Shown here: piece by piece, positions 19,338 through 27,207 of the stretch
Layout of the letters: each line of letters opens with the position of its first letter
How positions within the stretch are numbered: the stretch's first letter is position 1
Source: Arenibacter sp. ARW7G5Y1
Lineage (GTDB): Bacteria; Bacteroidota; Bacteroidia; Flavobacteriales; Flavobacteriaceae
NCBI RefSeq assembly: GCF_003201775.1
Contig: NZ_QJJZ01000005.1
Coordinates: 303,671 to 367,670, forward strand
Direction: 5' to 3'
DNA: 64,000 nt
Made by a program: the position numbers and the translations under genes
Notes under the pieces: generated by a model
Seen by the model: only the letters and a program-made list of their open reading frames with translations
What the model was told of the DNA's origin: nothing
The model's database searches: none

Positions 19338-20222
19338 ATGAGTACCCCTAATATCGAAAAAACACTAACAACGAAAGAAACTTTTATTTTCAAGGATATT
19401 GTTGGCCCCTACTTTAATCCAAATTGGCATTTTCACCCTGACTACCAATTATCGTTAATTGCAGAAGGCAAAGGAACACGATTTGTTGGGGACCACGTAC
19501 AATCATTTGAAAAAGGTGATCTGGTAATTACAGGCCCTAACCTTCCACATTTATGGCGAAGCGATGACGCTTATTTTGAAAAGGACAGCAAACTCTCCAC
19601 TAGAGGTTTGGTAATTTACTTTGACCACGATCTATTTAGTGAATCCTTATTAAGCAAGGAAGAATTTTATAATGTAAACAAGTTTGTGGAAAACTCGGTA
19701 AGGGGTATGGAATTTTATGGGGAAACCCGCAATAAAATAAACAAACTTCTACTTAAAATAAACAACGAACACGGATTTCGAAGAATTATAAAATTATTGG
19801 AAATCATAGATATCCTAGCCAATAGCGAAGAGTACCACCTATTGTCCAGTCCGGGGTACACCAATGTTTTCAAGGGCGATGATGCAGACAAAATGCGGAT
19901 TGTCTACGACTATGTCATGTCCAATTTTAAGACCAAAATTTCGCTGGAGGAAATAGCGGAAATGCTCAATATGACCACAACCTCCTTCTGCCGATATTTT
20001 AAACCTCGGGCAAACAAAACTTTTACCCGCTTCGTAAATGAAATCAGAATAGGTCATTCAAGAAAACTATTACTGGAGGATAATCTAAATATTTCACAGA
20101 TAAGTTACGAGTGCGGTTTTAATGCCTTATCAAACTTTAACAGGCAATTCAAGGCAATTGTACAAATGAGCCCCCACGAGTATCGAAAATTGTTCCTGAA
20201 CATCAAGACCAGTATATCCTAG
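19338..20222 (+). CDS. AraC-family transcriptional regulator
   Basis: Regulator of 294 residues. The N-terminal half is a cupin-type sensing domain (NWHFHPDYQLSLIAEGKGTR, then LVITGPNLPHLWRS), as in flavobacterial AraC proteins responding to sugars. The C-terminal ~100 residues hold two helix-turn-helix units (ISLEEIAEMLNMTTTSFCRYF and ISQISYECGFNALSNFNRQF). The gene stands between the two arms of the sugar cluster and is flanked on both sides by the same 35-bp site, so it most likely controls the minus-strand operon, the transporter operon and itself. Confidence 0.9.
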   Translation: MSTPNIEKTLTTKETFIFKDIVGPYFNPNWHFHPDYQLSLIAEGKGTRFVGDHVQSFEKGDLVITGPNLPHLWRSDDAYFEKDSKLSTRGLVIYFDHDLFSESLLSKEEFYNVNKFVENSVRGMEFYGETRNKINKLLLKINNEHGFRRIIKLLEIIDILANSEEYHLLSSPGYTNVFKGDDADKMRIVYDYVMSNFKTKISLEEIAEMLNMTTTSFCRYFKPRANKTFTRFVNEIRIGHSRKLLLEDNLNISQISYECGFNALSNFNRQFKAIVQMSPHEYRKLFLNIKTSIS

Positions 20223-20429
20223 TGGTTAGATCTCCTTTTGGAGCGATTACCACAATGGTGGTTTTAACGTAAAACATGATCTTTATAAATTATAAGCATA
20301 TTTTATCCCAGCTAAATTAAATTGGAATTCTTGTATTGACCAGCCAAAATTATCCATCATTATATATTATAGATATAAAACAGTGCAACACACCTCCTAT
20401 TTACAGAGAATAAACCAAAATAACCCAAT

Positions 20430-20464
20430 GACAAAAAAGTGTCATCTTTTAGTAGGATATAGGG
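20430..20464 (-). promoter_or_regulatory. 35-bp repeated site, copy 2 (likely AraC operator)
   Basis: Reverse complement of the site at 19267-19301 with one mismatch. It lies 248 bases before the MFS start. Seen from each catabolic arm, the two sites have the same orientation and nearly the same distance (238 and 248 bases). The remaining part of the 20223-20712 gap holds no gene that I can support. Confidence 0.75.
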
Positions 20465-20712
20465 ACTTTTAAAAATCTTTAAAGTTTAAATTTATCAGCT
20501 TTTAAATTTTTAGGGTTGCTAGGGTCTTGCATACATCATGAACCAAGGGTTTAATGGTCAGGTTATAAAAGCATAAAATAGGTAGTAGATTATTCATTAT
20601 TTAATAAAACAATTAAAAATAAATTATGATTATTGTAAAAAAGAGATTAAACTTATACGCTGAAATCAAAAAGTAAAGTATACACCAACTAATTAAAAAT
20701 CTATTAAATTCA

Positions 20713-21957
20713 ATGGAAAATTCAAATGATCAACAAAAAACCAATGCGAACAGACTGTTTTACGGTAGCTGTTTCGCATTAATTACGACCGCATTTTCTT
20801 TTAGTATTAGAGCAGGGATTCTTCCACAGTTGGGAGAAGAATTAAGTTTGAGTGCCGAACAACTAGGATTTATCAATTCCATGTGGTTTTTTGGTTTTCC
20901 GATATCGATGGTTATCGGAGGATTAATCTATCATAAGGTAGGTGGAAAGGCCATTATGCAATTTGCCTTCCTTGCCCATGCCCTAGGGATTATTTTAACC
21001 ATTTATTCTGGCAGTTATGTTGGTTTACTCATTTCAACACTATTGATAGGCCTTGGCAATGGTTGTACCGAAGCTGCCTGTAACCCCATGATTGCGGACG
21101 CCTATTCAGGAACCAGGATGAGTAGAATGATGAACCGTTTCCACATGTGGTTTCCGGGAGGTATTGTATTAGGTAGCCTTATATCCAAATTTATGACCGA
21201 TGCAGGCTTAAGCTGGGAAACACAAATTTGGGTGATAATGATTCCGACCTTGATATATGCCTATCTGTACTTTGGACAAGCTTGGCCAAAAGCTAAAATT
21301 GAAGCGGCTGCCACACTTAGTGGTAATTTCAAAGCCATGCTTTCCCCTCTATTTATTTTTATGATTGTTTGTATGTCTTTGACGGCAATCTCGGAATTTG
21401 GCCCACAGCAATGGGTAGGACTTATCTTGGCCAAGAGTGGCGCCGAGCCCATGATTATATTGGCCCTGGTTACAGGACTAATGGCTGTTGCCCGTTATTT
21501 TGGAGGAGAAGTGGTTCACAAATTTGATCAAACAGGAGTCCTTTTGGGTTCTGCTGTACTGGCCACCATTGGAATTTATCTTTTTAGTACCCAAACCGGA
21601 ACCATGGCTTATGTTGCTGCCATCTTCTTTGCATTGGGTATCGCCTATTTCTGGCCAAATATGATTGGTTTTATTGCTGACAAAATACCAAAAAGTGGAG
21701 CCTTGGGATTGTCCATTATTGGTGCCGTAGGTATGTTTTCCTCATCTATATTCCAACCTATAATTGGTGGATGGATCGATTCTGATAAGGCCGAAGCTGC
21801 TGCTGCAGGATTGACAGGTGATGAATTGGAACTTGTTTCCGGACAGGCCACCTTGGGAACCATGGTCGCCTTCCCTGCTATCCTGATCGTCCTCTTTACC
21901 ATACTTTGGTTTTGGGTACGCTCATCAAAAAAACAAGGACAGGAGGCCGTAGCCTAG
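20713..21957 (+). CDS. MFS sugar transporter
   Basis: Inner-membrane carrier of 414 residues with about twelve hydrophobic segments and no signal peptide. The GFPISMVIGGLIYHKVGGKA segment is the loop between helices 2 and 3 typical of the major facilitator superfamily, and GNGCTEAACNPMIAD lies in helix 4. Its position at the head of the plus-strand arm, downstream of the AraC site, indicates uptake of the sugar or sugar derivative processed by the cluster. It may belong to the FucP/nucleoside-symporter side of the family; the substrate is not readable. Confidence 0.88.
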   Translation: MENSNDQQKTNANRLFYGSCFALITTAFSFSIRAGILPQLGEELSLSAEQLGFINSMWFFGFPISMVIGGLIYHKVGGKAIMQFAFLAHALGIILTIYSGSYVGLLISTLLIGLGNGCTEAACNPMIADAYSGTRMSRMMNRFHMWFPGGIVLGSLISKFMTDAGLSWETQIWVIMIPTLIYAYLYFGQAWPKAKIEAAATLSGNFKAMLSPLFIFMIVCMSLTAISEFGPQQWVGLILAKSGAEPMIILALVTGLMAVARYFGGEVVHKFDQTGVLLGSAVLATIGIYLFSTQTGTMAYVAAIFFALGIAYFWPNMIGFIADKIPKSGALGLSIIGAVGMFSSSIFQPIIGGWIDSDKAEAAAAGLTGDELELVSGQATLGTMVAFPAILIVLFTILWFWVRSSKKQGQEAVA

Positions 21958-22090
21958 CCACCACTAAACAAAAATCAAGAAAACAATAACCAATTTCTAG
22001 GGTATGGTAAAGGAGGTCTTCCCTAAGGCAAGCCATACCCAAAGGAATCTGGATAGGGTATTTATTTTTTATAATTAATTGACCATACGT

Positions 22091-22933
22091 ATGAAAATTG
22101 GAATGAATATGTTGCTGTGGACAAATCATGTTACAGAGGAACATTACCCCATAGTTGACAGATTAAAAACCACAGGATATGATGGTATTGAGCTGTTTTT
22201 GGGCGACGGAGATCTAAAGCATTATACAAAATTGGGCAAGTATTTTTCTAGCATCAATATGGGCGTCACTGCAGTAGGTGCCTTGTCTGCAGAGCAAAAT
22301 ATTGCAAGTCCCGACAAGAAGACCAGGCAGGCAGGTTTGGAGCGATTAAAGTGGACCATTGATATGGCCGAAGCGGCCAATGTAGAAGTAATATGTGGGC
22401 CATTTCATTCCACCTTTGCCTTTTTTACTCGCCACCCCCCCACATTACAAGAAAAACAATGGAGCAATGAGATGTTGTATAAGGCGGCGGAATATGCCCA
22501 AAAAGCCAATATTGTACTAACTCCAGAAGCCGTAAACAGATTTGAATGTTACCTGTATAACACTATGGCCGATCTTGGCTCTATGGTCAGGGAAGTGAAC
22601 CACCCCAATTTGGGCGCGATGTTCGATACACACCATGCCCATATAGAAGAAAAAAATCAGGCCGAAGCCATTAGGACTATAGCCCCCCATTTAAAACATG
22701 TTCATATTAGCGAGAACGACAGGGGAACTCCCGGTAGTGGGCAAGTACATTGGGACGACGTCTTTTCGGCATTAAAGGAGGTGAAATATGACGGTTGGCT
22801 TACCATAGAGGCTTTTAGTACCATTATCCCAGAGTTTGCAAACGCCATTAATGTTTGGCGGGATTATTCTCCTTCCGAAGAAATCTACACCAAAGGTCTA
22901 AATTTGATAAAAGAAGGGATGGGGATTAAATAA
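22091..22933 (+). CDS. TIM-barrel sugar epimerase/isomerase (tagatose-3-epimerase type)
   Basis: Cytosolic metal-dependent TIM-barrel enzyme of about 280 residues. Four metal-ligand regions match the D-tagatose/D-psicose 3-epimerase family: Glu in LTPEAVNRFE, Asp in AMFDTHHAH, His in KHVHISENDRGTPG, and Glu in GWLTIEAFS. A TTG at 22079 is in frame, but the ATG at 22091 (MKIGMNMLLW) begins exactly at the first beta-strand of the barrel and is preferred. It probably shares the MFS transcript. Epimerisation at C3 would fit a pathway using 3-keto sugars. Confidence 0.88.
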   Translation: MKIGMNMLLWTNHVTEEHYPIVDRLKTTGYDGIELFLGDGDLKHYTKLGKYFSSINMGVTAVGALSAEQNIASPDKKTRQAGLERLKWTIDMAEAANVEVICGPFHSTFAFFTRHPPTLQEKQWSNEMLYKAAEYAQKANIVLTPEAVNRFECYLYNTMADLGSMVREVNHPNLGAMFDTHHAHIEEKNQAEAIRTIAPHLKHVHISENDRGTPGSGQVHWDDVFSALKEVKYDGWLTIEAFSTIIPEFANAINVWRDYSPSEEIYTKGLNLIKEGMGIK

Positions 22934-22984
22934 TTAATCCAGTACTTTACATCCTATATGAATGAATTAATTAAAAAAAATTTA

Positions 22985-24106
22985 ATGAAAAATCTATTAC
23001 CTATCCTTATTTGCATTTTAATGTTTGCCTGTAAAGAGCAAAAAGAGGCAAAAACGAATGAAACCGCAACCGAGGCTACAACCGATACCCCACAACAATG
23101 GCTTAATTTTGAAGGTAGTGATAAGAATGCAAAGCACATAGTCCTTATTTCGGGCGATGAAGAATACCGTTCCGAGGAATCCTTGCCGCAATTGGCAAAA
23201 ATCCTTTCCCGGCACCATGGTTTTAACTGTACGGTGTTGTTCGCGCAAGACCCGGCCCACCCAGGGATTATAGATGCCAATTATGCAAAAAACATACCTG
23301 GATTGGAAGCCCTTGACAGTGCCGACCTAATGATTATTTCTACAAGGTTCAGAGCCTTGCCCGATGATCAAATGAAACATATTGATGATTATCTTATGGC
23401 AGGTAAACCAGTCATTGGACTAAGAACGGCAACACATGCCTTTAATTTTAAAGAGGAAGATGTCTCCAGTTACAAACATTACGGAAACTCCTATAAAGGA
23501 GATATAGAGGAGTGGCACGGTGGATTTGGCAAACTTGTTCTAGGTGAAAAATGGGTGAGCCACCACGGACACCACAAACAACAAAGCACCAAAGGTTTTG
23601 TAGCCGATGCAGGGAAAACTACTGGAATTACAAATAGTATCGCTGATGGGGATGTTTGGGCCTCTGCCGATGTTTATGAAGTAAGCTTACCGATGTCCGG
23701 GGATTCCCAGCCAATAATTTATGGAAAGGTAATGAACAGAAAAGGCGAATTCGACGAAAATGATATATTCTATGGAATGCGACCAACAGATGACGAAGCT
23801 GCCAAAACCAACCATTCCGGTAAGGATGTTAGTGCGCCCCTAATGCCTGTGGCATGGACGAAAACCTATCAAGTACCAGGAGGAAAAAAAGGAAAAGCCT
23901 TTACATCTACCGCCTTTTCCGCAGTAGATTTCACAATTGAAGGAACACGGAGATTAGTCGTAAATGCCGTATATTGGACACTGGATCTACCAGTACCTAC
24001 CAAAACCAAGGTAGAATTGGTAGGTTCCTATAATCCTACCACCTATGAATTCAGGACAGATGAATACTGGGATGAAAAACAATTAAAAGTATCCGACTTT
24101 AAATAA
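22985..24106 (+). CDS. ThuA-domain lipoprotein
   Basis: Second ThuA-type exported protein, about 373 residues, with signal LPILICILMFACKEQ and acylated cysteine. Conserved segments match the copy at 17835: KHIVLISGDEEYRSEESLP, GLRTATHAF and WHGGFGK. A start at 22958 is possible, but the ATG at 22985 gives a cleaner lipoprotein signal. It is the last gene of the plus-strand arm and is followed by a strong terminator. Two ThuA paralogues, one on each arm under the same apparent operator, may act on different linkages or in one complex. Confidence 0.87.
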   Translation: MKNLLPILICILMFACKEQKEAKTNETATEATTDTPQQWLNFEGSDKNAKHIVLISGDEEYRSEESLPQLAKILSRHHGFNCTVLFAQDPAHPGIIDANYAKNIPGLEALDSADLMIISTRFRALPDDQMKHIDDYLMAGKPVIGLRTATHAFNFKEEDVSSYKHYGNSYKGDIEEWHGGFGKLVLGEKWVSHHGHHKQQSTKGFVADAGKTTGITNSIADGDVWASADVYEVSLPMSGDSQPIIYGKVMNRKGEFDENDIFYGMRPTDDEAAKTNHSGKDVSAPLMPVAWTKTYQVPGGKKGKAFTSTAFSAVDFTIEGTRRLVVNAVYWTLDLPVPTKTKVELVGSYNPTTYEFRTDEYWDEKQLKVSDFK

Positions 24107-24132
24107 TACCAATTAACCAACCAATCTTTACC

Positions 24133-24166
24133 AAGCCAATAGAACATATTCTATTGGCTTTTTTTT
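24133..24166 (+). terminator. intrinsic terminator after the second ThuA gene
   Basis: A perfect 10-bp stem (AAGCCAATAG with CTATTGGCTT) around an eight-base loop, followed by six T residues, 27 bases after the stop codon. Confidence 0.9.
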
Positions 24167-24402
24167 ATAATGCATCAACAATGTCACAAATATTTCCATT
24201 TCATATTGGAATATTTATCAATTGAAGCTTTCCGTTTATAACCTAGCTATAATATTACACCGGTTTAAATAACTCTGGTGTTTTATTATTTAGGGAACTC
24301 CGATCGGCAAAAAATATTAAAGACTCTTAATGAGAACGTTGAAGTCTACAATAGACTTATGATGTTATGATCGCGATCCTTTACAAAGAAAACGATTCAA
24401 AA

Positions 24403-24434
24403 ATATCCCCTAGTTGTATACAACTAGGGGATAT
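24403..24434 (-). terminator. perfect 32-bp palindrome, likely terminator of the DoxX gene
   Basis: Each half is 16 bases (ATATCCCCTAGTTGTA and its complement). On the minus strand it is followed by TTTTT and lies 49 bases past the DoxX stop, so it probably ends that transcript. The plus-strand side lacks a T run. Nothing else is evident in the 24107-24483 gap apart from the ThuA terminator. Confidence 0.65.
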
Positions 24435-24483
24435 ATATTGAGCCTTTTATGGCCAATCTTGATAAAACATTCTGCAGAACCTG

Positions 24484-24852
24484 CTAAGCCCCACTTTTGG
24501 ATAATTTAGCAAGGGAAAATGCGCCGATCGCCATAACCACGTCCCTAACCGCCACATCCAAATATTGACCTCCAAATATAAGTGTCAAAGCTATAAGGAC
24601 CAACCAGGCCGAAACGACCATAGCCCCTATAAAAGGTTTCACCAAAACCAAAATTCCGGCACCTATTTCAATTACCCCAACAATTCCCATAAAAGTATTT
24701 GCATCGAAAGGCAATAAACTTACCATTCCAGACGAGGAATATATTGTCCAATCCACCAGAATGTTGGTAAACTTATCCAAACCGGCAATTATAGGAACCA
24801 ATCCAAACGTAAACTTCAGCATGCTACTAACAAATTGTGCATTTGCATTCAT
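24484..24852 (-). CDS. DoxX-like membrane protein
   Basis: Inner-membrane protein of 122 residues with four hydrophobic segments, matching the small DoxX/DUF417-like fold (LKFTFGLVPIIAGLDKFTN, then IEIGAGILVLV). Family members take part in quinone- or thiol-linked redox processes, but this subgroup has no assigned function. A TGTAACC-N15-CATCTAA promoter ends 27 bases before the start, identical in pattern to that of the ECF sigma gene upstream, so it belongs to that sigma factor's regulon by sequence. Confidence 0.8.
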   Translation of the reverse strand: MNANAQFVSSMLKFTFGLVPIIAGLDKFTNILVDWTIYSSSGMVSLLPFDANTFMGIVGVIEIGAGILVLVKPFIGAMVVSAWLVLIALTLIFGGQYLDVAVRDVVMAIGAFSLAKLSKSGA

Positions 24853-24879
24853 AATTCTATTATTTTAATATTATGCCCT

Positions 24880-24908
24880 TTAGATGTAAGAACACGGCTG
24901 GGGTTACA
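24880..24908 (-). promoter_or_regulatory. ECF-type promoter, copy 1 (DoxX gene)
   Basis: Minus strand: TGTAACC (24908-24902), a 15-base spacer, then CATCTAA (24886-24880). The pattern recurs four more times before neighbouring genes. T residues precede the -35 box (TTTTTGTAACC). Confidence 0.8.
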
Positions 24909-24942
24909 AAAATGTTGGTAAATCTCCCCCATGTCAATTGTT

Positions 24943-25638
24943 TTAATGCCCCCTAAGTTTTTGAATCTTTGCCATTACCTGATCCACTAGGCGATCGCAT
25001 TTGGAATTACCAAACTCAAAGGCATTTTTGGCATCGGCAAACTTCATAATCGTATCTTTCATCATGTTCCTGGCCCGGTGAAGCCTCACTTTCACATTGC
25101 TATTGCTTAATCCCAGGCTATCCGAGATTTCAGAAATCCCCAACTCTTGAACTTCTTTCAGCATATATACGATCTTATATTTCTCTGGTAGAAGGTCTAT
25201 TGCCTTTTCAACAATTTGTACCGATTCCGCATACATAGTTTTTCTTTCAGGATTCATAATAGATATATCAGCAATTTGATCGATACCTTTTTCGTTACCG
25301 ATATCCAACATGTGATACTTCTTGGACTTTCTTTTTCTCTGCAGCGCCTCATTTATTCCTATCCGTATTAACCAAGTGGAAAACAAAGACTCATTTTTAA
25401 ACTGAAATAATTTTTGGAACGCCTTAATATAAGTATCCTGCATTACATCATCTATATCCGAGGGCCTGTCCAAATAACTCCTTATTGTTCTATACAGCAG
25501 TTCATTATAGCGCCTTAAAAGAATTTCAAATAACTCAGTATTTCCTTCCAGTACCTTCTGAACCACCATGTAATCTGCCATAGTTAGCTGTGAAGACATA
25601 TCCATCATTTTTATGGGTTTACAGTTGTCCATTATCAT
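24943..25638 (-). CDS. ECF-type RNA polymerase sigma factor
   Basis: Group 4 (ECF) sigma factor of about 231 residues. Region 2 is seen as FEILLRRYNELLYRTIRSYL through IDDVMQDTYIKAFQKL, and region 4 as LLPEKYKIVYMLKEVQELGISEISDSLGL... with the helix-turn-helix at its end. A TTG at 25659 is in frame, but it would overlap the -10 box of the gene's own promoter, so the ATG at 25638 (or 25632) is preferred. No anti-sigma factor is next to it. The TGTAACC-N15-CATCCAA promoter in front implies autoregulation. It shares a palindromic -35 region with the divergent reductase operon. Confidence 0.9.
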   Translation of the reverse strand: MIMDNCKPIKMMDMSSQLTMADYMVVQKVLEGNTELFEILLRRYNELLYRTIRSYLDRPSDIDDVMQDTYIKAFQKLFQFKNESLFSTWLIRIGINEALQRKRKSKKYHMLDIGNEKGIDQIADISIMNPERKTMYAESVQIVEKAIDLLPEKYKIVYMLKEVQELGISEISDSLGLSNSNVKVRLHRARNMMKDTIMKFADAKNAFEFGNSKCDRLVDQVMAKIQKLRGH

Positions 25639-25648
25639 TGTTTTAGTA

Positions 25649-25677
25649 TTGGATGCCAAGTGGTAAAAAAGGTTACA
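25649..25677 (-). promoter_or_regulatory. ECF-type promoter, copy 2 (sigma gene itself)
   Basis: Minus strand: TGTAACC, 15 bases, CATCCAA. The -35 box is one half of the perfect palindrome GGTTACAAAATTTTGTAACC at 25671-25690; the other half drives the opposite strand. It decides the sigma start codon, because the longer frame would begin within the -10 box. Confidence 0.82.
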
Positions 25678-25683
25678 AAATTT

Positions 25684-25712
25684 TGTAACCCAATCTCATA
25701 TTTCACATCAAA
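25684..25712 (+). promoter_or_regulatory. ECF-type promoter, copy 3 (divergent reductase operon)
   Basis: Plus strand: TGTAACC at 25684-25690, 15 bases, CATCAAA at 25706-25712. It shares the 20-bp palindrome with the sigma promoter. The leader to the reductase start at 25837 is about 124 bases, longer than for the other members, and contains no gene that I can support. Confidence 0.8.
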
Positions 25713-25836
25713 TCATACGGTAATTATCCTTAAACACAAGTTTCAAAAAAAAACATAACACACAGATAATCATGTTATTACAATATACAAAATAGTGCTT
25801 TTATAAAATATTTTAATCCCTTAAATAAATTCAATT

Positions 25837-26501
25837 GTGAACTATACAGTTAAAATTCTAGAAAAATCCTGGTTACACATAATGTAATATTGTTGGTTTT
25901 TGAAAAGCCTGAAGGATTTACCCACAAAATCGGACAAGCCATTGAACTCACCCTGAACACTCCACAATACAGAAGTCAGTATGCCCCTTTTACCCTTGTA
26001 AGCTTACCAGAGGAAGATCAATTAAAGCTTATCATTAAAATATACCCCAAGCATCATGGCCTAACGGAAGCTCTGTCCAAAATAAACCCAAAAGATTCCA
26101 TGATTATCACCAGCTCCTGGGATTCCTATGAATACCAAGGAAAGGGCTGCTTTATTGCCGCCGGTTCGGGCATAACTCCATTCATTCCAATGTTCCGGGA
26201 TTTAAATAAAAACAGACAATTGAAAAATCACGGGTTGATATATGCCAATCGTAGTGTTGGGGATATAATTCTTCATGAGGAACTAACCGACCAATTCAAG
26301 AGCCATTTACACATTATCCTAAGTGAAGAGAAAACAACTGATTTCGATTACGGCATCATTGATTACAACTACCTACAGTCGAAAGTTGAGGGGTTCGGTC
26401 AACATTTCTATGTCTGTGGACCTAATGCCTTTATGGAAAGTGTGAAAAAAGAACTCCTTAGATCCGGCGCTAAAAAGAAAAACATACAAACAGGCTATTA
26501 A
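25837..26501 (+). pseudogene. flavin-dependent ferredoxin/flavodoxin-type reductase with an apparent -1 frameshift
   Basis: Ferredoxin-NADP+ reductase-like protein, about 220 residues if repaired. The main frame (25890-26501) has the FAD-binding GQAIELTL strand, the NAD(P) motif GCFIAAGSGITPFIPM and the C-terminal FYVCGPNAFM. Its N-terminus is missing compared with the two paralogues in this window. The missing part (NYTVKILEKSW, from GTG 25837) lies in the next frame and reaches a stop after 25872; one added base near 25875 would join both into ...KSWLTHNVILLVFEKPEG. This may be a true mutation or a read error. A rescue start at 25890 would remove the first FAD-domain strand. folE begins 3 bases after the stop. 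Confidence 0.75.
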
Positions 26502-26503
26502 AC

Positions 26504-27139
26504 ATGGAAACAAACGGAAGAGTAAATTTGTCGGCAGAAATTCAAGACCAAGTACCAATAAATATTTCAGACGATAAATTGGATAAAATTGCTACCATAG
26601 CCTTTCATTTTAGAAAGATCATGGAAACCTTGGAGCTCAATCTAGAAGACCCTGGTTTGCGGGATACCCCTGAAAGGGTGGCCAAATTGTATATTAATGA
26701 AGCCTTTAAAGGCCTGGACGAAACCAATTTTCCCAAAATATCATTTTTCGGGAACCACTACAAATACGATGAAATGATCCTGATCAAGGACATAACGCTT
26801 TACTCCTATTGTGAGCATCATTTTGTACCTTTTTTTGGTAAAGCAAGCATTGCCTACTACCCAACGAATCGCGTAATTGGACTTTCCAAAATTAATAGAA
26901 TCGTTCAATTTATTGCCAGTAAACCGCACGTACAAGAAAAATTAACTATGGAATTGGGAACCGTGCTAATGAATTTACTGCATACCGATGACATTGCCAT
27001 TTCAATAGAAGCAAAGCATTTATGTGTGGCATCGAGAGGTGTAAGCGATACCAATAGCCTTACCAATACCAACTTTTTTTCGGGAAAATTCCGTAAAGGC
27101 AAGGTTCAAAATCAATATCTTAAATCCATTACCCATTGA
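26504..27139 (+). CDS. folE: GTP cyclohydrolase I
   Basis: Converts GTP to 7,8-dihydroneopterin triphosphate, the first step of folate and biopterin synthesis. Zinc ligands and catalytic histidines are visible in YCEHHFVPFFGKASIAY and KHLCVASRGVSD; DPGLRDTPERVAKLY is the standard N-terminal family segment. The 211 residues equal the usual length. It starts 3 bases after the reductase stop, so it depends on the same ECF-type promoter. FolE genes tied to ECF sigma factors are known from light- and singlet-oxygen-induced regulons, where pterins serve photolyase/cryptochrome; no photolyase gene is in this window. Confidence 0.93.
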   Translation: METNGRVNLSAEIQDQVPINISDDKLDKIATIAFHFRKIMETLELNLEDPGLRDTPERVAKLYINEAFKGLDETNFPKISFFGNHYKYDEMILIKDITLYSYCEHHFVPFFGKASIAYYPTNRVIGLSKINRIVQFIASKPHVQEKLTMELGTVLMNLLHTDDIAISIEAKHLCVASRGVSDTNSLTNTNFFSGKFRKGKVQNQYLKSITH

Positions 27140-27153
27140 ACTTTTCTTTTTTT

Positions 27154-27182
27154 TGTAACCCTGAAGTGCTTTCTACATCCAA
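27154..27182 (+). promoter_or_regulatory. ECF-type promoter, copy 4 (di-haem cytochrome gene)
   Basis: TGTAACC at 27154-27160, 15 bases, CATCCAA at 27176-27182, preceded by a T-tract. It ends 25 bases before the cytochrome start, the same spacing as in the DoxX and second reductase genes. Confidence 0.82.
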
Positions 27183-27207
27183 ATGTAAAACAATTAAATA
27201 ACGACAA

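Noticed and set aside
19267..20464. The 35-bp inverted pair as terminal repeats of a transposon carrying the araC gene
   Set aside because: No transposase, no target duplication, and the spacing to both catabolic genes fits an operator better; kept only as the stated way to refute the operator idea.
25837..25880. Programmed -1 frameshifting in the reductase gene
   Set aside because: No slippery heptamer or downstream structure is seen, and the two paralogues need no frameshift; mutation or read error is simpler.
25871..25890. GGTTACA in the frameshifted reductase as a further ECF promoter
   Set aside because: No CATCNAA at the required 15-base distance on the minus strand; it lies inside coding sequence.
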